Part shown: positions 53,446 through 62,452 of the stretch, piece after piece
How the letters are laid out: each line of letters begins with the position of its first letter
How positions within the stretch are numbered: position 1 is the stretch's first letter
Source of the DNA: Tenacibaculum sp.
GTDB lineage: Bacteria; Bacteroidota; Bacteroidia; Flavobacteriales; Flavobacteriaceae
DNA: 64,000 nucleotides
Reading direction: 5' to 3'
NCBI GenBank assembly: GCA_022448525.1
Contig: JAKVCX010000009.1
Location: forward strand, 93,198-157,197
The notes under the pieces: generated by a model
The model's input: only the letters and a program-made list of their open reading frames with translations
What the model was told of the DNA's origin: nothing
Database searches by the model: none
Program-made: the position numbers and the translations under genes

Positions 53446-54930
53446 ATGCAAGAAACTAACAACGGTTCAGAAATAAAAATACAAGATCAAAAAATTCAGC
53501 AAAATAAAAACTTGTCAATTTGGGAAGCTTTAATTCCGGTAATTGCGTTAATCGGAATGTTAGCATACAATGTGTATGTTTTCGGAGACGATGCTTTAAG
53601 TGGAAGTAATCAATTTGTTTTATTAATTGGAGGAGTAGTAGCTGCAGTTGTTGGTTTTAAAAATAAAGTAAGTTTTCAGTTGATGATGGATGAGGTAGCT
53701 GAAAATATTAAATCAACAGCCAGTGCAATTCTTATTTTATTAATGGTTGGAGCTTTAGCAGGAACATGGTTAATCAGTGGAATTATTCCTTCTATGATTT
53801 ATTATGGATTACAAGTTTTAAATCCAACAATATTCTTAGTTGCTTGTTTAATTATTTGTGCTGTTATTTCTGTAGCAACGGGTAGTTCTTGGACAACAGC
53901 AGCTACAGTAGGTATTGCATTAATAGGAATAGGTGGTGCATTAGATATTTCACTTGGAATGACAGCAGGAGCAGTTCTTTCTGGAGCGTATTTTGGAGAT
54001 AAAATGTCGCCAATGTCGGATACTACAAATTTAGCTCCGGCGATGGCAGGTACAGATTTATTTACACATATCAAGTACATGGCCTACACAACAGTTCCAA
54101 CTTTTGTTGTGACGTTTATTTTCTTTTTAATTTTAGGTTTTACGCAGTCGGCTAGTGGAGATGCCAATACTGGACAAATGTTAGCTGATATTGATAAGGC
54201 ATTTAATATTACACCATGGTTGTTTTTAGTTCCAGTTGTAGTAGTTGTTTTAATTATTAAGAAAACACCACCATTGATTGCACTTTTGGCAGGAACTATT
54301 TTAGGTGGGATTTTTGCGCTTATTTTTCAATCTCAAGTAGTAGCGCAAGTTGCTGGAGTAGAGAAATTAGATTTTAACTCAGCATACAAAGGAGTAATGC
54401 AAGCTATCACTGTTGATACTTCTGTGGCAACAGACAATGAAGTTTTAAAAGATTTGTTTACTGCAGGTGGAATGAAGAAAATGCTAGGAACAATTTGGTT
54501 AATCTTATGTGCAATGGTTTTTGGAGGAATCATGGATGCTATTGGAGCACTAGCGAAGATTAGTAGTTTTATGTTGAATCTGTTTGATAGTATTTTCGGT
54601 TTATTTGCCAGTACGGTATGTACCTGTATCGGTTTAAATGTTACTGCTTCTGATCAATATTTAGCTTTAGTTGTACCAGGGAAAATGTATGCGAAAGCTT
54701 TTAAAGATAAAGGATTAGCGCCAGAAAACTTAAGTAGAACCTTAGAAGATTCAGGAACAGTTACTTCTGTGTTAATTCCTTGGAATACTTGTGGAGCTTA
54801 TCATTCTGGAGTTTTAGGTGTTCCAGTTGTAGATTATGCTTTCTACGCAATGTTCAACTGGTTAAGCCCGTTTATGACGTTAATTTTTGCTGCTTTCAGA
54901 ATAAAAATTAGACAGCTTGCTAAATCGTAG
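53446..54930 (+). CDS. Na+/H+ antiporter, NhaC family
   Basis: A 494-aa inner-membrane antiporter with about 12 helices. Family text includes ATGSSWTTAATVGIALIGIG, SGAYFGDKMSPMSDTTNLAP and the C-terminal EDSGTVTSVLIPWNTCGAYH. It exchanges Na+ for H+, useful in a marine cell; some relatives exchange malate and lactate or arginine and ornithine, so substrate is not fully fixed. The N-terminus has a polar tail of about 25 residues. Its end overlaps the next small gene by 14 bases. Confidence 0.9.
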   Translation: MQETNNGSEIKIQDQKIQQNKNLSIWEALIPVIALIGMLAYNVYVFGDDALSGSNQFVLLIGGVVAAVVGFKNKVSFQLMMDEVAENIKSTASAILILLMVGALAGTWLISGIIPSMIYYGLQVLNPTIFLVACLIICAVISVATGSSWTTAATVGIALIGIGGALDISLGMTAGAVLSGAYFGDKMSPMSDTTNLAPAMAGTDLFTHIKYMAYTTVPTFVVTFIFFLILGFTQSASGDANTGQMLADIDKAFNITPWLFLVPVVVVVLIIKKTPPLIALLAGTILGGIFALIFQSQVVAQVAGVEKLDFNSAYKGVMQAITVDTSVATDNEVLKDLFTAGGMKKMLGTIWLILCAMVFGGIMDAIGALAKISSFMLNLFDSIFGLFASTVCTCIGLNVTASDQYLALVVPGKMYAKAFKDKGLAPENLSRTLEDSGTVTSVLIPWNTCGAYHSGVLGVPVVDYAFYAMFNWLSPFMTLIFAAFRIKIRQLAKS

Positions 54931-55363
54931 TATAATTTCTATTACTGAAGGTATACTTGAATATACCGGTACTAGTAAGGATATAGGATTGTATTTATAT
55001 TGTAGGCCTTTTAAATTATCCATTTCAGAAATTAAGTATATTATTTTATCTCCAAGATTAGTGATTGATGATGAAGAGGCCTATCTCCTTTTTATCGATA
55101 AAAATTATCAAAAATATGTATTGCCATTATTTCATACTTCGAATGTTGATTTAATAGAAAATCTTTGTCGAACTCGAATAACTGGTGATTTATATTTTGA
55201 TAAGTTCTCATACGAAAGTCATTATGGTAAAGTTGATATGATTGTGTATCCTGAAAGATTCCAATGGAAGCCTGCTTACAAAAATGACTGGAAATTATTT
55301 ATTAGAATTTTATATACTTGGATTTTACCAAAGTCCTTTTTTGGAACACTTATAGAATATTAG
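54917..55363 (+). CDS. Hypothetical protein coupled to the NhaC gene
   Basis: A 148-aa soluble protein without signal peptide, mixed alpha/beta, rich in Tyr and Phe, ending in a hydrophobic segment (LFIRILYTWILP). No family recognised. The start overlaps the antiporter gene by 14 bases, so it is translated after it. Its role may be linked to the antiporter or the overlap may be incidental. Confidence 0.6.
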   Translation: MLNRSIISITEGILEYTGTSKDIGLYLYCRPFKLSISEIKYIILSPRLVIDDEEAYLLFIDKNYQKYVLPLFHTSNVDLIENLCRTRITGDLYFDKFSYESHYGKVDMIVYPERFQWKPAYKNDWKLFIRILYTWILPKSFFGTLIEY

Positions 55364-55374
55364 AAGTATCTAAA

Positions 55375-55614
55375 TTATTTGCTTTTTGAAAGGATGTTTA
55401 ATATGATGGATGTTAGTAATAATATCCACGGCATTCCGTGTAAAATGGTGTCAAACCAATCCATAGCTGTCATAGCTTCATCTCCACTAAAAGCGTTACC
55501 TCCAGCAATCCATCGAATTTTTCCTAAAATATGAGGTTCTTTAAAAGGAGCTAAACCTAAGGTTAAACTTACTATTAGAAACAAAGCCCACGATTTTTTG
55601 ATTGATTCTTTCAT
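55375..55614 (-). CDS. Small membrane protein of unknown function
   Basis: A 79-aa protein with two membrane helices (about 7-24 and 58-75) and a conserved-looking loop GKIRWIAGGNAFSGDEAMTA between them. Similar short proteins occur widely in flavobacteria; the function is not known and names such as RND transporter given to them are not supported. It follows the porin gene by 6 bases on the same strand. Confidence 0.65.
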   Translation of the reverse strand: MKESIKKSWALFLIVSLTLGLAPFKEPHILGKIRWIAGGNAFSGDEAMTAMDWFDTILHGMPWILLLTSIILNILSKSK

Positions 55615-55620
55615 TTGATC

Positions 55621-57579
55621 TTAAATGAACCAGTTCCAAACAAGTCCAAAACGAATGGACATATCTCTATATGGATGACTTGGAGCTGAAAAGTAATTCT
55701 TCTCTAAGAAATTGGAACTTACATTATCAATTTTGAAAAAGATACGAGTTCTACGCACTTTCGCATTAAAAAACAGATCTAAAGTAGGAAATCCAATCTC
55801 TGTATCATTTTGTAAAATAAACTCTCCTAGAAGTGGATTATATGCGTTTGCTCTATAGTTTGTGAAATACTTAAATGTAGCTCCAATTTGAACTTGTAAT
55901 GGGTTTCCCTTAAACCAATGATCTGTATAATACAATGTATTCCTGGTTACAAATTCAGGAACTCTAAACACATCACTTCCGCTTGATACATTCTGATACA
56001 TTATGGTATTATCAAGAGCAAACTTTTTGAAAAATTTAAATTCTTTATTTGCTTTTACTTTTAAATACGTAATGGAACCATCAAATTGTTTTGGTAAACT
56101 ATCCGTTCCGAAATAAGTATAATCTTCAATATTGGTGAAATCAACACTAGCATTACCCCATTTTGAATTTATAGAAAAACCTATGTTTCGTGTATCTTCA
56201 TTGGTGAAATTGTTTTCCCAATTGTATTTGTCGTAAACACTTTGTAAAAACTGTTTATTAAAGTTTGGAGCTTTTGATGTTAAAAGTAAACTACCTTTCA
56301 CTTTAAAAACACTGTCTTTCTCATAAATAGCTTCACCGCTAAAATGGTTTCCAGCTAAATAACCACTTCCTGGTGTGACCAATGCACTAGCATTTACACT
56401 GAAATTACCAACTTTACCATTCCAATCACCTCCCAAAGAAATTGCATCTCCGCTAATTCTTTTCTTAGTAATTAATTTTTTACTGTTATAAATACTATCA
56501 TATCCATATTTCACAGTAGTGTAGTTTGCTTTAACTCTAAATCGTCCTAAAATATATTTAGAATTGAATTCTAAATAACCTTGATTATTAATTAATCGGT
56601 AATCAGAAGATTCACGTAAACCTCCGGCTGTTTTACTTGCTTCTCCAAACTGGCTCGTTGTTATTCCAGATTGTTCAAAAGTGAAGAATTTTTTTTCATA
56701 ATGAAGCTCGTGTCCAACTTTTAAATTGGTAAAGTTTTTTGTGTTTGTGCTATCAATGCTATTGAACAATTTGAAATTATGATCCAAATAAAATCGAGTT
56801 CCATCCAATAAGCTTTCCGCATCATTTAAATTCACGTCAAGTCTACCTCGGTCTGTAAAGTTAGGGTCTTCATTTATAAAGTTTTCTACAGATTCCGCGG
56901 TTAATCCACCATTTTCTTCGTTTGTGAAATCTTGAGTGGTTATATGAGTTCGTATGTTGTATTGGTCTTTTGGAGTGCTATAGGTCAAGGTTCCTCGAAA
57001 GTTACCTGAACTAGACAAAGATCTTCTGTACTGGCCTAACGAGCGTAATCCTTTGTAAGCAACACTTATGTTTAGTCTCTTAGATAGGTTGAAAGTGAAA
57101 ATTGCATCTAAAACTTGACCTTGTTCCTGACCAGTTTTGTACATAATTTGTGTGGTAGGAGTAGGAACTCGGTAGTAGTCGATATCATCAATATTCAAAT
57201 AATTGAATTGCTTTGCTGTAAATCCAATATCAGGAAATTGTGAAATTGAACGAAAATCATAACCCAAAGAATTGAAAGTTTGTCCTTGATTATGAAAAGC
57301 TAACAATTCGAAATTATCTTTTCTTCTGAAGTTATGTGTATATTCTTTTTGAATAGTAAGAGTGGTATCAACGTAAGAAGTATCCCTCTTTTTTAAGTTG
57401 ATAATCTTATAATCTGTAAACTTGGTAATACCGTTTATCTTAACGCTAATTTCATCGTTTGCGAGTGAATCATTAACTCTGTTTCTACCAGATCCAGCAA
57501 AACCACCATTTACTGTTCTAAATTGGGCTTGAACGCTTAAACATCCAAGAAAAAATATAAGTATGAACAATTGTTTCAT
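55621..57579 (-). CDS. Putative outer-membrane porin
   Basis: A 652-aa protein. A signal peptide (to about residue 19, VQAQFRTVNGG) is followed by a short linker and a long beta-strand-rich region with alternating aromatic residues, ending in the typical aromatic C-terminus (FGLVWNWFI). It lacks a TonB box and plug, so it is a passive porin rather than a receptor. It corresponds to the putative porin family of Bacteroidota. Its promoter box lies just 5 bases before the start codon. Confidence 0.82.
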   Translation of the reverse strand: MKQLFILIFFLGCLSVQAQFRTVNGGFAGSGRNRVNDSLANDEISVKINGITKFTDYKIINLKKRDTSYVDTTLTIQKEYTHNFRRKDNFELLAFHNQGQTFNSLGYDFRSISQFPDIGFTAKQFNYLNIDDIDYYRVPTPTTQIMYKTGQEQGQVLDAIFTFNLSKRLNISVAYKGLRSLGQYRRSLSSSGNFRGTLTYSTPKDQYNIRTHITTQDFTNEENGGLTAESVENFINEDPNFTDRGRLDVNLNDAESLLDGTRFYLDHNFKLFNSIDSTNTKNFTNLKVGHELHYEKKFFTFEQSGITTSQFGEASKTAGGLRESSDYRLINNQGYLEFNSKYILGRFRVKANYTTVKYGYDSIYNSKKLITKKRISGDAISLGGDWNGKVGNFSVNASALVTPGSGYLAGNHFSGEAIYEKDSVFKVKGSLLLTSKAPNFNKQFLQSVYDKYNWENNFTNEDTRNIGFSINSKWGNASVDFTNIEDYTYFGTDSLPKQFDGSITYLKVKANKEFKFFKKFALDNTIMYQNVSSGSDVFRVPEFVTRNTLYYTDHWFKGNPLQVQIGATFKYFTNYRANAYNPLLGEFILQNDTEIGFPTLDLFFNAKVRRTRIFFKIDNVSSNFLEKNYFSAPSHPYRDMSIRFGLVWNWFI

Positions 57580-57584
57580 AAAGG

Positions 57585-57592
57585 CAAATGTA
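57585..57592 (-). promoter_or_regulatory. -7 promoter box directly before the porin gene
   Basis: TACATTTG on the minus strand matches TAnnTTTG and ends 5 bases before the porin start codon, so the mRNA may be leaderless. Confidence 0.5.
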
Positions 57593-57649
57593 AAATAATT
57601 AAACGAAAATAAATGTGAATGTTATCTTCGAAAACTGTTAATTTGTACT

Positions 57650-58252
57650 ATGCTTAAATTAAATTACAGCGGATTTTCATTAGAAGCGGGAACTGATGAA
57701 GCGGGAAGAGGTTGTTTATCTGGTCCTGTAGTTGCTGCTGCGGTAATTTTACCTGAAAATTTTGAACATCCTTTTTTGAATGATTCCAAGCAATTATCAA
57801 AGAAAAAAAGAGATGAGCTACGAATTTATATTGAAGAAAAGGCATTGACGTATGCCGTATCGTTTATTCATAATGAAGAGGTTGACGAATTAAATGTTTT
57901 GCAGGCTTCCATTGAAGGAATGCACAGGTCGATAGCGGGATTAGATGAAACTCCAGAATTTATAATCGTAGATGGAAATAAATTTAGGCCATATGGAGAA
58001 ATTCCGCATGAAACAATTGTGAAAGGTGATGCGAAATTTATGAGCATTGCAGCGGCTTCAATATTAGCAAAAACTCATCGTGATGAATTTATGGCTAAAA
58101 TTCATGAAGAATTTCCGATGTACAACTGGAAAAAAAATAAAGGCTATCCTACAAAAGAACATAGAGAAGGAATAAAAACTCACGGTGCTACAAAATATCA
58201 CAGGAAATCTTTCAAACTTTTACCTGATCAGTTAACTTTAGATTTTAGTTAA
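57650..58252 (+). CDS. rnhB: Ribonuclease HII
   Basis: A 200-aa enzyme that cuts the RNA strand of RNA:DNA hybrids and single ribonucleotides in DNA. The active-site block [19 protein letters not shown] holds the first Asp and Glu; IIVDGNKF and the [10 protein letters not shown] block supply the others. Normal length. It is divergent from the porin gene with 70 bases between. A 148-base gap with a candidate small RNA follows. Confidence 0.96.
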   Translation: MLKLNYSGFSLEAGTDEAGRGCLSGPVVAAAVILPENFEHPFLNDSKQLSKKKRDELRIYIEEKALTYAVSFIHNEEVDELNVLQASIEGMHRSIAGLDETPEFIIVDGNKFRPYGEIPHETIVKGDAKFMSIAAASILAKTHRDEFMAKIHEEFPMYNWKKNKGYPTKEHREGIKTHGATKYHRKSFKLLPDQLTLDFS

Positions 58253-58278
58253 ATTATGTTAAAATATATGTTTTAACA

Positions 58279-58307
58279 TTTGATATTTAACGGATTAGTT
58301 ACATTTG
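58279..58307 (+). promoter_or_regulatory. Promoter of a candidate small RNA
   Basis: TTTG at 58279-58282 and TACATTTG at 58300-58307 are 17 bases apart and match the -33 and -7 elements of Bacteroidota. No reading frame follows on this strand, only structured RNA with a terminator. Confidence 0.55.
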
Positions 58308-58312
58308 TCGCT

Positions 58313-58402
58313 CGGACGGAGAACCTTTTTATAATAATCCCTATTATAAATATGTGCGGCAAGCATAATACTTTACTGGTTATTAGTTGCCGCATTTTTT
58401 TT
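58313..58402 (+). ncRNA. Candidate small structured RNA (about 90 nt)
   Basis: The stretch has its own promoter and two hairpins. TTATAATA (58329-58336) pairs perfectly with TATTATAA (58342-58349) over the loop ATCCC. Then TGCGGCAA (58355-58362) pairs with TTGCCGCA (58387-58394), with an inner TAATA/TATTA pairing, followed by eight T. It begins with GC-rich text (CGGACGGAGAACC) unusual for this AT-rich region. It does not match a tRNA or any RNA family I can recognise. The second hairpin might only be the rnhB terminator, which would explain the end but not the promoter and first hairpin. Confidence 0.45.
58355..58402 (+). terminator. Terminator of rnhB or the candidate small RNA
   Basis: An 8-bp GC-rich stem (TGCGGCAA/TTGCCGCA) with a partly paired 24-base loop is followed by eight T on the plus strand; no T-run exists on the minus strand. 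Confidence 0.75.
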
Positions 58403-58928
58403 ATTTAGACTTCACACCAACGAAGTGATCAGACTTTAATTTGAATAAGACATTAAATGTTGTTAAACTTCCATAAATTCTAGTAATATACTGTTGTAAG
58501 TCTATTTTATCTTGATCATCTAACGTTTTACTTGAATTAATCTTTTGTTCCATTACTCGAATACGATCTCTCACCATCACTATTTTGTGAAAGAATGTGT
58601 CAATTGGAATTTCTTTAGAAGCTAGAGAACTATCTGCAGGTTCAATAACTAATTTTCCACCTTTAAATTTATCAGCAATAGGAACAATTTCAGAAACATC
58701 ACTCCATTGTTTTAGTATTTTACGTAAAGAAGATTCAACTTCATAAAAACTAATCGTATCTACTTCATCTTCCACAGCTTCAATGGTTTCAAACTCGTCA
58801 TCAAGAGAAATGGTTTCTAAACCGTTTTCTTGAAATGTAACCCAATAATGACGGCTATCAACATTTGTAACTACTCCAAATCCGTATTCAGGATGATTAA
58901 TTCTAGATCCAATACCTAATAATTTCAT
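58401..58928 (-). CDS. Conserved hypothetical protein with N-terminal SH3/CarD-like fold
   Basis: A 175-aa soluble protein. The first about 45 residues (GIGSRINHPEYGFGVVTNVD then YWVTFQENGLETI) look like a small beta-barrel of the CarD/KOW-like type found in nucleic-acid or RNA-polymerase-binding proteins. The rest is alpha-helical (KIVMVRDRIRVMEQKINSS). No exact family known to me. It may have a role in transcription or nucleic-acid handling, but that is inference from fold pattern only. Confidence 0.65.
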   Translation of the reverse strand: MKLLGIGSRINHPEYGFGVVTNVDSRHYWVTFQENGLETISLDDEFETIEAVEDEVDTISFYEVESSLRKILKQWSDVSEIVPIADKFKGGKLVIEPADSSLASKEIPIDTFFHKIVMVRDRIRVMEQKINSSKTLDDQDKIDLQQYITRIYGSLTTFNVLFKLKSDHFVGVKSK

Positions 58929-58987
58929 AAATCAACTATTTTTTACGATACTAAAATACGTATTTTTGTTGCCTAATTTTTAGAAAG

Positions 58988-60037
58988 ATGATTAAAAGAA
59001 CTCGTGTTGAAATAACAAAATGTATAATTCACAAAGTAGCAAATAAATACAATAGCGGACAGAATGCATTTTCTGAAAGCTTGGTACGTTTTGATGAAGA
59101 AAGTTATGATTTATTAGTTCCGTTTTTGCTTAAACCATTCGGAGGAGTTACGCAGAGTTATCGTTTTAATCATCATGCAGATGTTCGTTTGAATGAAATT
59201 AATAATTACAGTTCTCAAATTTTTGAAGATGAAGAAACATTTATCGAGAACTCAAAGAATGTTGTAAATCATTTATATGAGCAATCTAATTCGGCAAATA
59301 TTAAAACAGGAGATGTTTTAGTTGTTCTTTTTGAAGGAATCGAATATAAAGATGTGCTGACTGAAGCGGTTGGAATTTTTAAAATTGAAAGTAAAGTAGA
59401 TTTTTTTCAAACCTATTTGGATGAAGATAGTTTTGATGTAGTGGTTCAAAAAGGAATTTCAACAAAGAGATTGGATAAAGGTTGTTTGATTTTAAATTCT
59501 TCTGATGCGGAAGGAACGGTTGTTTTATCTGTAGATAATAATAACTATGATGCACAATATTGGATTAAAAATTTCTTGAATGTAAAATATGCTGACGATA
59601 GAAACTTACATACTCAGCATTATTTAGAGTTATGTCGTGATTTTTCTGAAGAAATTATAAAGCCAGAATATGGAAAGCACGAACAAGGAAACTTCCTGGC
59701 AAATACTGTCGATTATTTTAAAGAACATGAAAGTGTAGACTATCATTCGTTCAAAGATGAAGTTTTTGAAGACGACAAGCATAAAGATATGTTTGAAGAT
59801 TATAAGAAGCATTTTGAAAAGTTAAATGATGTATTGGTAAGAAATAACTTCGAGGTTTCTGATATTGTTTTAAAGAAAGAGAAAGGAAAGTTAAAAACAG
59901 AAATTAAGTTAGATACCAATATTCAAATTAAAATTGATATTGATGCTCCAGACGCAGCTTCAGACTATTTAGAAAGAGGATATGATGAAGATAAAAAGAT
60001 GAAGTATTATAAAGTGTATTACAACGCAGAGAAATAA
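58988..60037 (+). CDS. Nucleoid-associated protein (NdpA/YejK-like, 37-kDa family)
   Basis: A 349-aa cytoplasmic protein. It has the NA37/YejK pattern: an early segment around HKVANKYNSGQN, the central QYWIKNFLNVKYADDRNL block, a middle KPEYGKHEQGNFLANTVDYF segment and a C-terminal beta domain. E. coli YejK binds the nucleoid; the biochemical role is unclear. A TATTTTTG box at 58961-58968 is a likely promoter. Followed by a strong terminator. Confidence 0.83.
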   Translation: MIKRTRVEITKCIIHKVANKYNSGQNAFSESLVRFDEESYDLLVPFLLKPFGGVTQSYRFNHHADVRLNEINNYSSQIFEDEETFIENSKNVVNHLYEQSNSANIKTGDVLVVLFEGIEYKDVLTEAVGIFKIESKVDFFQTYLDEDSFDVVVQKGISTKRLDKGCLILNSSDAEGTVVLSVDNNNYDAQYWIKNFLNVKYADDRNLHTQHYLELCRDFSEEIIKPEYGKHEQGNFLANTVDYFKEHESVDYHSFKDEVFEDDKHKDMFEDYKKHFEKLNDVLVRNNFEVSDIVLKKEKGKLKTEIKLDTNIQIKIDIDAPDAASDYLERGYDEDKKMKYYKVYYNAEK

Positions 60038-60067
60038 AAAAAGCAGCTGAAAAAGCTGCTTTTTTAT
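60034..60067. terminator. Bidirectional terminator
   Basis: AAAAAAGCAGCT (60036-60047) pairs perfectly with AGCTGCTTTTTT (60054-60065). It separates the nucleoid-associated protein gene from the convergent small membrane-protein gene. Confidence 0.85.
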
Positions 60068-60420
60068 TGGTTGTATTCTTTTATTTCCCTTTCTAAGTTG
60101 CGTTTTAACTCTTCCAGGTTTTTTAATTTTTTTTGATCCTGATATTTAGAAACTACATGATAAATAAAACAAAGAGAAGTATACACAACAGCACAAATTA
60201 AAACTGAAGAAGTGTATGAATATTCCCCAGCATCTACCATTGATTTTCCACGTTGTAAAAACTCTCTTTCAGGTCTTCTTGTTGGAGCCCAAAACGAGAA
60301 AAGTACGCCCAACACTATCACTTTCCAAAGGTTTCGTAAAAGAAAGTTTTGTTCTCTTTTTACATTTTCAATTTTGAATATTGTTGCCTGTAAATGTTTT
60401 TCTTTATGAGCTATTGACAT
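60064..60420 (-). CDS. Hypothetical membrane protein with C-terminal coiled coil
   Basis: A 118-aa protein with two membrane helices (about 31-45 and 70-90) and a Lys/Glu/Leu-rich coiled-coil C-terminus (QKKLKNLEELKRNLEREIKE). No family recognised. It lies 6 bases after the PhnA-like gene on the same strand, so it is probably cotranscribed with it. Function unknown. Confidence 0.6.
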   Translation of the reverse strand: MSIAHKEKHLQATIFKIENVKREQNFLLRNLWKVIVLGVLFSFWAPTRRPEREFLQRGKSMVDAGEYSYTSSVLICAVVYTSLCFIYHVVSKYQDQKKLKNLEELKRNLEREIKEYNQ

Positions 60421-60426
60421 CTGTTA

Positions 60427-61005
60427 TTACAGTTTTTTTACGTATTTAGTTACAATAACAATATTCTGCCCGTCTACTTTTCCTTCTATATATTCAGCAT
60501 TTTCTTGATCTAAAGAAATACGTCTTACAGCAGTTCCTTGTTTACAAACCATACTCGATCCTTTTACTTTTAAATCTTTTATCAATACTACATTGTCACC
60601 GGCTTGTAATATAGCTCCGTTGCTGTCTCTATGAATTATTTTTTCACTTTCATCTAAATGATCTCCTGAGGCCTGAGCAAAGTTTAATTCTTCAGGTTCT
60701 AAATACATCATATCTAATAAATCCTGAGACCAACCATCTTTTTTTAATCTATGAAGCATTCGCCAAGCAACAACTTTTACAGCAGAAAATTCACTCCACA
60801 TACTATCATTCAAACATCTCCAATGATTTGAATCTACAGTCTCTGGATTGTTAATTTGTTCGATACAGTGGTCGCAAGCTAAAATACTTCCATCAACACC
60901 ACCAGTAGAAATAGGAGGGACTTCATAAATTCTTAAATTCTTTGTTGAAGCACATAACTCACATTGATTCCCACTTCTATCTTGTAATTCTTGTAATAAA
61001 CTCAT
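60427..61005 (-). CDS. PhnA-domain zinc-ribbon protein
   Basis: A 192-aa cytoplasmic protein. The N-terminal zinc ribbon uses CELC (about 15-18) and CDHC (about 45-48). A Trp-rich helical middle follows, then the C-terminal PhnA domain (about 125-190, SNGAILQAGDNVVLIKDLKV with KGSSMVCKQGT and VIVTKYVKKL). Despite the name, members of this group are not phosphonoacetate hydrolases and their role is unknown. Possibly nucleic-acid binding through the ribbon. Upstream of a small membrane-protein gene in a likely operon. Confidence 0.85.
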   Translation of the reverse strand: MSLLQELQDRSGNQCELCASTKNLRIYEVPPISTGGVDGSILACDHCIEQINNPETVDSNHWRCLNDSMWSEFSAVKVVAWRMLHRLKKDGWSQDLLDMMYLEPEELNFAQASGDHLDESEKIIHRDSNGAILQAGDNVVLIKDLKVKGSSMVCKQGTAVRRISLDQENAEYIEGKVDGQNIVIVTKYVKKL

Positions 61006-61048
61006 TGCTTGTATTTGTGCTTGCGAAAGTAATCTTTAAATTGAAAAA

Positions 61049-61474
61049 TTAGCAGGAAGTATCAGCAATAATTTTCCATTCACCTTTAATTTTCTTTAAA
61101 ATAATCATAAAAATTCCATCAGCATTTCCAATTTCACGAGTTAGGTGATATTCACCCATCACATAATAACTGTTGCTTTCAATTTTAGAGATTGATCTTA
61201 TTTTAAATTTTAACTTTCCTGTATCTTCTTCATATGGATAACTCTTTTTGTAGTTTTCTAAAGTTTGTTTCCATCCATATGTAATGCCTTTTCTTCCTTG
61301 AAATTTTAGTGAGTCTGATTTCCAATATCCAAGCATAAAACAATCTAAATCATGTCGCGACCAGTCTGATTCTTGGTGTTTCATTAATGCTAAGATTTCT
61401 TTTTTATCTTGTTCTTCATTGGATGAAGCGCACGACAAAAAGACTACGAGAAGGGATAATATTAGTTTTTTCAT
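61049..61474 (-). CDS. NTF2/SnoaL-like lipoprotein
   Basis: A 141-aa lipoprotein (lipobox FLSC, Cys15). The mature part has the NTF2-like cone fold: an initial helix (KKEILALMKHQESDWSRHDL), then strands with MGYW-like and FKIRSISKIE segments and an end IKGEWKIIADTSC. Such domains often bind small molecules or act in envelope complexes; no catalytic residues identified. The final Cys is unusual. Divergent from the acetyltransferase gene, 68 bases apart. Confidence 0.75.
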   Translation of the reverse strand: MKKLILSLLVVFLSCASSNEEQDKKEILALMKHQESDWSRHDLDCFMLGYWKSDSLKFQGRKGITYGWKQTLENYKKSYPYEEDTGKLKFKIRSISKIESNSYYVMGEYHLTREIGNADGIFMIILKKIKGEWKIIADTSC

Positions 61475-61542
61475 GTTAAAATATTTGTTCTGAAAGATAT
61501 AACCTTTTTTAAAAACCGTATTATTGAAGTAAAATAAGTGAA

Positions 61543-62046
61543 ATGAAATTAGAAAATGATCGATTAATTATTAAAGATGTTGAACCGGAAGAAGCTTCTT
61601 TTTATTTTGAATTATTCAACGATCCTGATTGGTTGAAGTATATTAATGATAAAGATTTAAAAACAGTAGAAGCTACAAAGAAGTACTTGATTGATATATT
61701 AGAGAAAAATGCCAAGTTAAACGGATTAGGTTTTTTTACAATCTTCTCAAAGGAATTAAATGAACCAGTCGGTATGTCTTCTGCTTTGCAACGAGAAAAG
61801 CTAGATTTTATTGATGTTGGTTACGCGTTATTACCAAAAGGAAGAGGAAAAGGTTATGCAAGTGAAGCTACGTTGTTAATGATGGATTATATCAAAGATA
61901 CTTTCAAACAAGAAAAAGTCTATGCTTTTACTTTACCAGAAAACGAAAAGTCTAAACGATTATTGGAGAATCTAGGTTTTACTTATGTAGGAAAGCAAAG
62001 TGTTTTTGAAGGAGAAGAAGATTGTGTTTATGAATTCAAATTTTAG
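61543..62046 (+). CDS. GNAT-family N-acetyltransferase (RimJ/RimL type)
   Basis: A 167-aa cytoplasmic acetyltransferase. The acetyl-CoA loop reads GRGKGYASEA, with VGYALLPK before it and AFTLPENEKSKRLLENLGF after it, all typical of the RimJ/RimL branch. It acetylates an amine on a protein N-terminus or small molecule; the target is unknown. It ends 3 bases before the glyoxalase-like gene and starts a run of four plus-strand genes. Confidence 0.87.
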   Translation: MKLENDRLIIKDVEPEEASFYFELFNDPDWLKYINDKDLKTVEATKKYLIDILEKNAKLNGLGFFTIFSKELNEPVGMSSALQREKLDFIDVGYALLPKGRGKGYASEATLLMMDYIKDTFKQEKVYAFTLPENEKSKRLLENLGFTYVGKQSVFEGEEDCVYEFKF

Positions 62047-62049
62047 TAG

Positions 62050-62436
62050 ATGAAAATTGATACTATTCATCATATCGCAATTATTTGTTCTGATTATGAT
62101 GTTTCAAAGCGGTTCTATACGCAGATTTTAGGATTTAAAGTAGAACAGGAAGTTTACCGAAAAGAAAGATCATCCTATAAGTTAGATTTGTCTTTACATG
62201 GAACGTATGTGATAGAATTATTCTCTTTTCCAAATCCACCAAAAAGAACATCTTTTCCTGAGGCAACAGGATTACGTCATATTGCTTTCGGAGTTAGAGA
62301 TTTAAAAGCTTGGAAAGATTATTTAGAATCCAATAATGTGAGTTGCCAAGAAATCAGAATTGATGAATTTACAGGAAGACAATTTTTCTTTTTTAATGAT
62401 CCGGATAATTTACCAATTGAACTATATGAAATTTAA
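62050..62436 (+). CDS. VOC-family glyoxalase-like protein (GloA2/YaeR type)
   Basis: A 128-aa protein with paired beta-alpha-beta-beta-beta modules. Metal ligands fit the family: His in IHHIAI (residues 6-7), Glu in YVIELFSFP, His in GLRHIAFGV and Glu in PIELYEI. The length and text match the YaeR/SMU1112c group, related to lactoylglutathione lyase but of uncertain substrate. It starts 3 bases after the acetyltransferase gene and is followed by two cytochrome genes. Confidence 0.85.
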   Translation: MKIDTIHHIAIICSDYDVSKRFYTQILGFKVEQEVYRKERSSYKLDLSLHGTYVIELFSFPNPPKRTSFPEATGLRHIAFGVRDLKAWKDYLESNNVSCQEIRIDEFTGRQFFFFNDPDNLPIELYEI

Positions 62437-62452
62437 AAATTAGAATAGTGTT

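Noticed and set aside
60427..61005. Phosphonoacetate hydrolase, suggested by the PhnA name
   Set aside because: The protein is a zinc-ribbon PhnA-domain protein without the alkaline-phosphatase-like hydrolase domain.
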